Made by a program: the position numbers and the translations under genes. The notes under the pieces are model-generated. The model was not told where the DNA came from, searched no databases, and saw nothing but the letters and a program-made list of their open reading frames with translations. From Pholis gunnellus (taxonomy: Eukaryota > Chordata > Actinopteri > Perciformes > Pholidae), in NCBI GenBank assembly GCA_910591455.2, contig OU342816.1, positions 11,350,638 to 11,414,637 of the forward strand: a DNA stretch of 64,000 nucleotides. The letters are read 5' to 3'. Shown here one piece after another: positions 54,463 through 64,000 of the stretch (its first letter is position 1; the number at the start of each line of letters is the position of its first letter).

Positions 54463-56650
54463 AGATGCAAATCCGAGTGACAGATGATATTTCGAGATGA
54501 CGAAGAAGACAAATGACATTGGGGAAACATCGTTTTTTGCTCTGCTGTATACTCAACAACTTGCATGTCCTCAGCAACAATATGCTTCCAGTATGTGCGC
54601 ATATCCATGTTGCGCACTACGTTGTATCATGTATGAAAAAAGAACATCTCTCAATTGGGGAAAAAAAAATAACAGGTCATACATTGCTCACTGCAGATTG
54701 TTCACAGCTTAATTATTTCTACAGAGGGGAGTCTCTGCCATCCAAAGAGACCAACAAAGCAGATTTGACTCTTGTTAATCAAATGTTCTGAAGTGCAGAA
54801 AAAACCCACCTCTGTGCTAAAATGGAACTTTAAAGTGTGAATGGTGCTTCCATTGGACACGAGTCTCCTCCCCTCGCAACTGCCTGTTATTCTGTATGAT
54901 GTTTAGTACCCAGCAGCCAGAGAGCCAAAGGTTCATGTCACTAGCCTACTAACATTTCCCATAGTGTGCATGTGACTGATCTGCCACGCTCACTGCTTTA
55001 CAGGGTTGGGAACAATAGAGTACTTGTAAAGTTGTTGCAGTGAAAAAAAAAAAAGAAATCCTGTTTGGTCTAACTAAAAAAAAAAAAAAAAAACTGATCA
55101 CATGTTTTAAACATTGATATATTACTTTGAAAGTAAACAAATATTGTGAGCATTTTTACACATGCTGAAATAATGATGGCACAAATTACTTGAACTGAAT
55201 TAAAATGAATGGATTAGACTGCAACGGTAGCTGATAGACTGGCTTTTTAATTAAAGTGCATTATGTTAGTTATTAAAATCAGAAGTGGCTAAAATTTTGA
55301 AAGTAACTTTCCCAACCCTGCTGCTTTGTCAGCAGTCTTTTTGCCTCTCCTGTTTGTAAACTGTGCGCATGTCCCTTTAAGAGAGAATAGCCCTAAAAGG
55401 GTGTAAATGTGGCATGGCTTTAATGGCTTATGTAGATTTGCAGTGCCCTTGTAAGCCATTTTTTCTTACTCTAAATGGTCTGGCAGTTTGATCCAGGATC
55501 TGTGCTGGCGGGCACTCTTGCTTTCAAGAGTCTGCAGTCTGCAGACACGGCTGTGTGTCCATCTGACGTATAGACTTCGTATTGTCCAACTGTACTCAAA
55601 ACGATGCCATTCTTGTGAAGAGCATCATTGTTCCTAAATCGAAGGCTTGAGACATTTGAACTATGTGGAAAGGTCACTGAGCATCTGATACAAAGATTTG
55701 AACACTGTGGGGAACTAGTAGTTTTAAAATAATAGAGCATCAATGATATGACTGAGTTTGTCTAATGTGATATTTCTCTTGCCACAGGTCACTTGGGGTA
55801 AGACTTAGCAAATGTAACTATTTTTTTTTTGTAGAAGCCTAAAAATATAGCTTCTCTGCTCATTTCTCTGGGAGTTCTCTCTCTCTGTATCGTTTGTTCC
55901 CTAGATTCTTGCACACATGCACAACTGGTTTTATACTGTGCATTTCATGTCTTTACCCTTTAGTTTTGTATTGATTTCAATACTTTGTAATGTGAAAGGG
56001 CGATTTGTTCATTTTGTGAATTCACTTCTTTTTTTTCCATGAAAACAGCACCAATCTCCAGAGCGGATGATTTAATACATGAAGTGTTTTTATTTGGTGC
56101 AAGTTTACATTGTACTGTAAATAGGCTTTTCTGTTTGGCAGTGAGTTAAAAAGATAAAGGTTAAATATATGAATCCTGAAGGAGCAGAAACGTTGCTCTC
56201 TTCTGTGACTCTGATGTTCAGTTAGACTGAATGTAGCTTCAAGTGTACAAAGATCCTTCAATCAAACCTTGAAAATGTAACTTTTGCCTGCATAACTTAT
56301 ATTTTACTGTCTTGCAACAAAGAGAAACCAAACGAGAGACGAGACAACTCATTCTGAATGTATCATGTCTGTTGCTCAAACCTCAAGGAACAAAGCACAT
56401 CACTTGTTTTAAAGGCCATTTCCATTTGAAACTGTTGCAAACATTTACATTGGAATTAGAACAAAAAGGTTCACCATGCAGGAGATTCATGCACACACAC
56501 CATTCTGAGTCAAAATGTTTATAGGAAGTCCGAAAAGATTTGTGTATTTACTATTCATAACCTGAACCTTTAGGCTAAACCATAGCTGTAATGTTAAAGT
56601 TAGCTAACCTTCCATGTTAACATTTGGAATAAACTGTTTATTTGTATATA
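54463..56650 (+). other. kcnab3: kcnab3 3' UTR (presumed)
   Basis: Sequence follows the TGA at 54460-54462. The first canonical AATAAA I find is at 56628-56633, in an AT-rich context, so the transcript probably ends near 56650. Poly-A tracts at about 55043-55054 and 55075-55093 are internal. No other gene was seen. Confidence 0.55.
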
Positions 56651-57960
56651 TGTACAGTACAGGGATTTTAATTTATGATCTGCATATAAACAACCTATTG
56701 CCCCAAAAGACACTAAAAAGCATATAGGCTATTACCCACAATGCTGTCAGTTCTAGGATTCTAATCGACCTCCAGTGTATCATACCATTTGCTCCCTCAT
56801 TAGCTTCCTTCGGTACGCTTAACAGAACAACATACTGTTGATGGGTACACTCACTCGGATGACTCACTAACTTGACTGTATTTGCACAAAACTGCACAAA
56901 ATCCCTCAGGTTCAACACGTTTATGCAGATGAAGTAAAAACAAGCAGCAGCGGCTCCTTGACCTACTGATTTGTCTCATTGTTACAGCTAGTCTGCACTC
57001 ATAAATTCAGCCAGCAAACAAAGACACCAGTAGATAACACCTACCGCGTAATGCAACCTTCTAAGCTTATCAGACATACTTTCAGGCTACCTTGAACCGG
57101 TTTGGTTGCACCATTTCTGCACCCAGTGACACTCTAAATGTGACTTTGTGTGTACTTCCTGGTGTGGTAGTGTGTGAGTACAGACTATGACAGCCTCATG
57201 TACTGAGTATGGAGGAGGTGCCATGAGTGTGTCTGTGCGTCCGTACTATATATGAGATACATTCTTTTTGGAGATGTTTTAAATATAGCAAGGCACATCA
57301 GAAGCTTTTGCAAAATGCAGAACTGCTTGTGAAATACTGTAAGTGCCCGTGCAGACTTAGATTAAGCTGTTACTGTTATTCCTGAGTGTTTCTCATTCTG
57401 GCAAAGACATTTTTTTAGTTGACATGACCAAACTTTTAGCTTTCCCGTATATTAACGTGTGACTAAACAGCTTTGTTTTGCAGACTCACTCATACGTGTA
57501 ACAAAGGCCGAGATCTACTAAATATCTGTGGTGGCATTGGGTAATTAAGGTTTGAAAAATGGCAATTATTAATTATTAAATGTGTACAAACATATACAAT
57601 TGCATATGAAAATACAGGTGCAGATTTACACATGTTATAGTTCGATGTATTTTGAGATTTTAACATGCAGATAACTCTTTGAAGTTAGAGCTCCCCAATA
57701 CATGCAACATTTCCACTGCTTTAGAAAGAAACAACAGAAACTAAACCACAAACTAAATGGACTCCTGTCATCCTCCCAAATGTGTGGCAGCTTCACATAT
57801 GGGCCTCTGGGCCATTCAAATGGATGTTACAAGAACAATGATGTGACGGCTGTGTGTCCTGCGCTGATCTGTGCCGCTGAAAGAGCAGATCCTGCTGGGA
57901 CACCACACGTGCTTACCACAAACACAACACATCTGTGACGCCAACACTGCTGCTGGCCTC

Positions 57961-57984
57961 GTGTGTGTGTGTGTGTGTGTGTGT
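57961..57984. repeat. (GT)n short microsatellite
   Basis: Twelve GT units between kcnab3 and neu3. Similar short runs are at 31131-31154 and 42504-42521. Confidence 0.95.
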
Positions 57985-58724
57985 ATTACACAAAGCCACC
58001 CTCTGATAAAGATTATCATATGTGCTCGAAAATGTAGCATGTGTCACCGCGAACGCTGCCAAAGAGAAAACAGGTTTCACCGCATGATTCATCCTACTTG
58101 TGAAGACGCTGGTTGGAAAAGGTGATGAAAAACAGAGAGCAAACAAGTCAGTGGATGAGCACATTTGAGACTTACAAAGCCCCCCCACATCTAATAAATT
58201 ACACTCAATACCTTGCCTGGTTGTTGCTTTAGTACCAGTTCAGTGACTATATAAATGATCAGGCACAGCACTGAAGCGCCAAGTAGCCTGTAGCTGCTGC
58301 TGCTGCTGTGTACCAAAGGTTGCAGATGTCAACTGAGATTCCCTTACAGCTATAGTCATTTAAAAGAGCAAGGCAAAGTATGTCGCAATGATTGTGCCAT
58401 TTACTACATCTGTGTCTGTATTTTTACATTTAAATACATTCATTGAAGTTTTAAGTGGACTTAAAAGGGTTGCCTCTGTAGCCAAATCCTGACATATAAT
58501 ATAGGCAGGAGCCACTCCATCACATTGGGTGACCATCCTGCTAAACTAAATACTCACTAGCACACCATATGTCCGTTCCAATACCTACACTAACATACTA
58601 TTTAGTATGCCAGAAATGATTTAGTATGTTTGCAGTTTGCAAGCCAGCATGCTTTTCTGGCTATTATGACCCACAATGCTCGGCCCTGCATATACAGTAC
58701 AGTATATGAGCAAGAGGGTCAATG

Positions 58725-58778
58725 TTGGGATATTCTACTTCCTCATTCAATTCATTATGAGGAAGTAGAATGTCCCAA
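58725..58778. repeat. Near-perfect inverted repeat, 22-bp arms
   Basis: The arm 58725-58746 (TTGGGATATTCTACTTCCTC onward) pairs with 58757-58778 with one mismatch, across a 10-base loop. It is intergenic between kcnab3 and neu3. Confidence 0.9.
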
Positions 58779-59498
58779 TTGAGGGCGTGCTGCATGCAAC
58801 AGTAGGCACTTTGAAAGAGCAGCTGCAGTATGTGCTAAAAGAGAAAAGTATCTGATTTGAGATTCCAATACATTGACACTATTTGAGCAACGTTTGATAA
58901 AAACTACAGCAACGTTATTGTAGTGACCTTGCTGTTGTTACCAGTGACGTTAGTAAAGTTCTATTAGTGAATTATTATTTATATTGTTACATTTTTGTTT
59001 ATTTGTCCAGTTGCTCTCGACACATCTAGTTTTCATTCGTAAATTGCAGTTCATAAAAAAAAAAACTGCCTCTCTTGTAACATTAGAAATAACTTGAAAA
59101 ATAGAGAATATCTACATTCCATCCTGAACTTAGACGCTCCTTCCTGTCCCTAATTCATCCCGGCTGTCTGCACATCTGCTGATTCACATTCAACTCCCCA
59201 CAGGTCACTTTAGAACAAAAGTCCTTCACATCACTTCAACATGCCCTAAGCCTACTTTAGCTGCTGAGGGAATTAAATACTCCCAACAGCCAATAAAGTG
59301 TTTTTCATGGCAGCTTTTAAAAAACACTCCCAATGCGCTGTCCCTATTTGACCGATGATTATTGTTTAACTCGTCTAGTGTATGTCAAAGTATCCCAACG
59401 GTCAGCTGTTAAAAGCAATGATTACTGTAATTGCACTATAATCAGAAAGAAAAGGCACAAAACTGAACAAAAGATGAGTCGTGTGATAACAGGTTACT

Positions 59499-60546
59499 TT
59501 TATTTTCTACTAAAATACATGTTTCATGCAGGTTTTGTCACTTTCCACAACAGCCAACAAAAACACAATGAAACTAGTGTAGAACCACCTGGAGGCCGTT
59601 CGCCTCACAACATTAGGCCGAGATGGATGTTAAAAGTTGCTCAGTAGAAGGTTGTGTGTGTATAAATAGTGAGTCTTCTTCTGCTGTTACATGCTGTCAC
59701 ATGCGTTCACTTGATAACCAACAGCCAGCCAATCATACCTGGTCATGAAAATCATGCTAAATGCACCATAAAATGGAAAATAACCAATTAAATAATACAT
59801 CCAAGCGAAATATTGCTTTTTGAAAATGAAGGTAATAACAATCTGTGTACAGTACAAAGTACTCTCCTCCGACTCATAGACGTGGTACAGTTTGGTTGGT
59901 CTCTTCGTCGATTAGCTGGATGTGGCGAGTAAAAAGTAAATGTTTATCTTTTCTGTCCGGTTCTGTTGCCAACGTTGAGGCGCCGACTGTGACACGACAG
60001 AAGAGGTTGTGCACTGGCAGGCTAGAAGGCATATGTGAATCAGAGTATACTAAATGTAAAGGAGCGACGGAGCAGGGACGAGACTCTACGCTCTACTTTA
60101 CAAGGCCTGCTATGATCTTCATATGAAAATAAAAAGAGGTAGGCAAATCCACTCCACTCCTCAGAATATACTGACAGTTTAATAAGATGCAGAGATGGGC
60201 ATGAAGTACTTGTCAAACATGCTACACACAAAGCCCGTTTTGAAGATGACAGTCCGGCACAGCATGCTATAAAATCAGCCAACCTATTAATAACAGCTTC
60301 CTTCCTTACACAGCAGCTTGCATATTAACACTATTAAGACTTGAATTACTTTTTCATGTAAACAAGGAGACAACGAAAACACACGACTCATGCATGCATT
60401 ATCATCTCCACGCTGTAGAACGACAGTAAGCACAGACAGATGTTACTGCACAGCATATTTAGTGGCTTTTTCTTTTTTCTTTTTTTTTTAGGTTGCAGGA
60501 GAATGTTAAGAGAGCTTTGTTAATACAGAAATAAAGCAAACGCAAT
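59499..60546 (-). other. neu3: neu3 3' UTR (presumed)
   Basis: This is downstream of the neu3 stop on the minus strand. The first minus-strand AATAAA I see lies at 59499-59504 (TTTATT on the plus strand), giving a 3' UTR of about 1.05 kb. No conserved coding sequence lies in it. Confidence 0.5.
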
Positions 60547-61892
60547 TCAACGCATCTTCTTGTCTTTCTTACTGCCCGTCTGCATGACATCATTAAGGGT
60601 AAACGACATGAACGCAATCTGCTCAAGTTCACTTTCTTTCCCGCACTCCATCAGGCACGAGAACTGATCCTTGTCCCCGTTGTAAGCCAGGTCTGAGTAG
60701 CCGCTGGGCCCGTTGTGGATGATCATGGGCCTGTCCCACCCTGATGAGTGCAGGGGGGATCGGTTCAAATACGCGCCCATGTCCCTTCTACTGGACTTGT
60801 TAGTTGGGTGGATGAAGAGGAGCCAGGTCTGTGTGTCCGGAGACAAGAGCGATGTGCCACAAGCTTTGCTTTCGGCGTCGTCATTGGGGACAAATTCAGG
60901 CGCAGGGAAGCCAATGACGCTGCCTTGGCAGCCTGAGGGTGGTTCCACGAGCTCTGGGGCAGTGTGAGGTTTGTCAAAGTACACGCCGCTGTTTTCGCTC
61001 AGGGCCTCACACCTGTGGCCTCCAATGTTACGAGCATTGCAGTATAGGTGACTCCTGCCCTCGTGGTCTATGATCTCTGCCATTTCACATTCGCACGACT
61101 TTTTCCGAAGCATCTTACCTATATGCCACGTCTGGCCAAAGTCCTCGCTATATAGCGAGAGCGCACGTGGGTAGACTGTAAAAGGGACGGGGAAGGAACA
61201 GCATCTGTAAGGGACATAATAGGCGTACGCTGGGATGATCAATCTGCCGTTCTCCAGCTGAACGCCGTGGCCCGGGCCCACGGCGAACGTGGCCCACTTT
61301 CGGATAGTTTCCCCAATCACACTTTCCGTCAAGTCTCTCGCTTGACTCCAGGTGTGCCCGTCGTCGCTGCTGCTAACGCAGCAAAGACGCGCCTTGTTCT
61401 TACCTGTGATGACCTGCCTGTGCTCTGTGGTGTTACCCCAGATACAGATGAAAAACAAAAACAGCGTTTTGCTGTTCTTTTCATACACAGGGCAAGGGTT
61501 CATCGTGCGGTGGTTCTGTAGACACGCTGTGGACAGCTCCTGACTGGACGACCACTGGAAACACATGACAAAAGACAACCTTTAAGAGAGGTGAGCACAG
61601 ATAACGTTGACGGTTGTCAGTATTCAAGTAGAGGTTAATAGGATGGTTATTGCATGTGAATAATAACCTGGACAGTTCCATCATCCTTCAACGTTCCTCT
61701 TCTCATAACGAGGATTTTGGCATCACAATCAGAGGGAGAGGATCTTTTCTCTGCAAAGGCGAGGAAGGTGTGACTGTGCCTCAGATAAATGAGAGCAGGA
61801 ATTCTGTATGTTATCCCACTTGGCTCCTTCTCAAACAAAGTTGTTTTGACTGGTTCCTCTCCGCTGCCACTCTTTGATGGTGTGTTTCCCAT
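60547..61892 (-). CDS. neu3: Sialidase-3 (plasma-membrane ganglioside neuraminidase)
   Basis: NEU3-type sialidases remove terminal sialic acids from gangliosides at the plasma membrane. There are two coding exons on the minus strand, 61892-61668 and 61554-60547, with GT/AG junctions in phase 0. They encode 75 plus 335, or 410, residues; human NEU3 has 428. The hallmarks are visible: YRIP at 29-32 (Arg30), FAEKRSS, the acid/base region SDCDA (about Asp55/Asp57), Asp boxes SSDDGHTW (137-144) and SEDFGQTW (211-218), Glu235 in CEMAEI, Arg250 in CNARN, Arg331 in SSRRDMG, and the nucleophile Tyr361 in GPSGYSDLA. The arginine triad, Glu and Tyr are all intact. HRTMNPCPVYE and WATFAVGPGHG favour Neu3 over Neu2. 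The start MGNTPSKS is in good Kozak context (A at -3, G at +4). The TGA is at 60549-60547. Fish carry several neu3 paralogues; which one this is cannot be decided here. Confidence 0.95.
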
Positions 61893-62920
61893 GATGGTGG
61901 ATCAGAGTTCCTGCCAATTGAAAATGTTGCAAATGTGTGTCATGGCTGTTTTTTTTTTTTATAGTATTGGTATAACAATCTTAATTCAGAAAGAGTTCAC
62001 ACTCCAACAGCTCCTCGTCGACACATATGATTGCATTGTTACAAATAGCATATAACGTATACTGAGCGTGCATAACGAAAACCTCACCTTCACTTGTCAC
62101 TCTTCTCATTTGTCACCCTTGATCTTCGCGTGAACGGCATTATACCGTCTAATCTCACGCCACGAAAAAGGGACCTCGGATGTTCACGACACTGATTCTT
62201 TGGGTTCATTAGAGAAGAAGACGGCGCTGAAGCGAGAGGGACACACTCGCACTCACTTCCGTGTTCGCTTAGACGCGTCCTGACTAAACCAGACGTCGGC
62301 TTTAACTACCAACGTCAGCTAGAGCGTCACAGATTCAGTTTGGCCAAGAATGTCTTGTTTTATTGTGATAACACAGTATCTGAATGATAGACAAGGTAGC
62401 TACAAACTGTTATCGGATAGGACTCATCAGAAACGTACTGCGACTCCGTTGTCCAGCCGTGCGCATGCGCAATGCAGCCAACGCCGATTAGACGGTAGCT
62501 AGCTAAACCGTTTCAACGAACACGGGTCGAATGTGAACTCATCTTGGTGAGTAATTGGATCCCGTGTGTTGTATATGGAAAACTGCGGCATCTTCGTAAC
62601 AATATATGTTTAATGTCTCAAATACATTCGGGTGTGTTAGGCGGATTATTATCTTATCATTGAATTCAATCTTTGGCTAGCTTGGCTCACGGGTTTCTTC
62701 CTCTTCCGGTCTTAGCCTGTAAATAAACCCCCCGTGTTTCCTTTTTACCGCTCCCCACTGGACCGGAGTGGTAACGCTCCTCTTACGTGCTGTTGCTAGG
62801 ATACAGAGCACTACAGTGTGGCGTTATATATTGTAGCAAGTTGTCGAGTGCAGCTCATCTCGCGAAGAGCGCAACTAACTCACGATAAGTTGTTTGTGAT
62901 GGATCTCACCAGCAAACAAG
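61893..62920. promoter_or_regulatory. Shared upstream region of divergent neu3 and xrra1
   Basis: About 1 kb separates the neu3 and xrra1 start codons, which point away from each other. The region is richer in CpG than the rest of the window. It contains a perfect palindromic NRF1-type site, TGCGCATGCGCA, at 62460-62471, an ETS-like CTTCCGG near 62701-62707, and a TCTCGCGA element at 62858-62865. These are typical of TATA-less bidirectional promoters. The neu3 5' UTR probably begins near 62100-62330, but transcription starts are not visible. Confidence 0.6.
62460..62471. promoter_or_regulatory. NRF1-type palindromic binding site
   Basis: TGCGCATGCGCA matches the NRF1 consensus YGCGCAYGCGCR exactly and sits between the divergent neu3 and xrra1 genes. 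Function is inferred from the motif and its position. Confidence 0.6.
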
Positions 62921-64000
62921 ATGGCTGCAGAAAACTATAAATGTGATGATGGACACAGAGGAAGGAAAGAAGGTGAGTTAAGTAAAAAATACACAATTAA
63001 AAAAATATATATATTTGTAACAAGCATGTGAAGGCACTCATAGGCCTACATGGTGATTAAATATACATTTTTAAACATGAAAACAATACAATTTTATTAT
63101 ATTTTATTCAGTTTTTATTTCCCTTGTAGCTGCAGGTCAATTGGCTCGTGGCCGATAGAAATGCAGAGGAGCAGCAACACAGGAATGTGCAAAGAAGAAT
63201 AAAAGAGACAGACTGTGAGGATTCTCCTCATGGTAACACATTAGACAGACTTTTCCTGGTAAGGCACTGAAATCTATTTGACAAAACGTAGCAAAAACAG
63301 TTGATGATCCCAAATAATGACCTTTGTTTTGCAGCTCCAATTACATTGTGTCGATAAACCGTCTGAGCTCTGCTCTGTTCACATCAGTGAGCAGAAACTG
63401 AATTCTGTAAGTATCACGTTCCACGTCGTTATTAAAATGATTCGGTATGCGTTGTGACGTGTTTCCTCTCTGTGCACAGGTCAAACCAGAAGACCTCACG
63501 GTGTTTGACAACGTAGCGTACATAGATGCGTCTGTTAACTCCCTCTCGTTAGGTGATTATTCTTAAACATCATGCATATTTACCCACAAGATTTGGGCTT
63601 TTGCAAACAGTGGTGACTTTCAGAGAATGTTCTCCTCCAGGGTGTTTCAGCAGCTTTGTGTCTTTAAGAGAACTCAATCTGTCACTAAATGGGCTTTGCA
63701 ACATGACGTTTGATGCTGCTCACTTCCCTCATCTCCAGGTAAGATGACTGACTTTGACATATTAGATGAACTGGTTATTACTATTGTGTGTATTTATAAC
63801 TTGACATGAGCCTTTATCCCTAAGAACCTGAGAGCCTTTTCAAAATAAGAGCTCTGATATTAACTGGTGCTAATTTGCAAATGTGTAATATTGATAAAAT
63901 TTAGAATTGCAATATCTCAAGCTTGCACTTTGCTAATGAGAGCTAGCAATAACTCCTCTGTCTTCATGACGTGGTTATGTTTGTCTAAATCATCTCTTTA
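62921..64000 (+). CDS. xrra1: X-ray radiation resistance-associated protein 1 (LRR protein), 5' part, cut by window end
   Basis: Recognised coding exons are 63136-63258 (VNWLVADRNAEE ... NTLDRLFL), 63335-63406 (LQLHCVDKPSELCSVHISEQ), 63480-63552 (VKPEDLTVFDNVAYIDASVN) and 63641-63738 (ELNLSLNGLCNMTF ... FPHLQ). These follow human XRRA1 in order (KPSDLCSVHISEQ, DFTLFSNVAYINAS, LKELELAFNG). The last exon enters the leucine-rich repeats. The first exon ends at the donor at 62973. From the ATG at 62921 (MAAENYKCDDG) the phase would put a stop early in the next exon, while the ATG at 62946 (MMDTEEGKK) keeps the conserved frame, so the latter is the better start unless an unseen exon intervenes. 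The exon-2 acceptor is at 63130 or 63136. The molecular role of XRRA1 is poorly defined. It lies beside NEU3 in human as well. Confidence 0.88.

Larger units (their letters stand above)
56651..59498. other. Intergenic region between kcnab3 and neu3
   Basis: No coding sequence was recognised. It contains a GT array (57961-57984), a CTG run (about 58295-58308) and an imperfect hairpin (58725-58778). The two flanking genes converge here, so both 3' ends point into this interval. Confidence 0.65.

Overview
The window is vertebrate nuclear DNA, almost certainly from a teleost fish. It holds large intron-rich genes with consensus GT/AG splice sites, long CA/GT and AG/CT microsatellites, poly-G tracts, and several dispersed repeats I recognise as typical of fish genomes. 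I see no prokaryotic-style operons, CRISPR arrays, tRNAs, rRNAs or viral genes.

Layout. (1) 1-9001: non-coding, with no supported exon. It is probably upstream sequence or the first intron of ephb4. (2) 9002-23511, plus strand: sixteen coding exons of ephb4 (Eph receptor tyrosine kinase B4), running from just after the signal peptide to the stop codon. All splice phases agree and give 959 codons. The signal-peptide exon was not found. (3) 23512-35449: ephb4 3' UTR and intergenic DNA, including a 1.16-kb non-autonomous DNA transposon with terminal inverted repeats of about 300 bp at 24247-25407. (4) 35450-54462, plus strand: kcnab3 (Kv channel beta-3 subunit, aldo-keto reductase fold), with two alternative first coding exons (35450-35745 and 40509-40819) that fit the same 13-exon core (50028-54462). 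(5) 54463-59498: kcnab3 3' UTR and intergenic DNA. (6) 60547-61892, minus strand: neu3 (plasma-membrane sialidase) in two coding exons. (7) 62921-64000, plus strand: the first exons of xrra1 (leucine-rich-repeat protein), divergent from neu3 across a short presumed bidirectional promoter and cut off by the window end.

The genes do not form one pathway. ephb4 is a membrane receptor for ephrin-B ligands. kcnab3 encodes a cytosolic K+-channel subunit. neu3 trims sialic acid from gangliosides. xrra1 is an LRR protein. neu3 and xrra1 are also neighbours in human 11q13, which supports those two calls. Human EPHB4 (7q22) and KCNAB3 (17p13) lie elsewhere, so this order is lineage-specific.

The observations most worth checking are a Kv-beta-1.2-like alternative first exon in kcnab3, a polyglycine linker behind its inactivation ball, an N-myristoylation-like start on neu3, the long-TIR transposon next to ephb4, and a perfect 54-nt palindrome in a kcnab3 intron. 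I found no novel multi-gene system.
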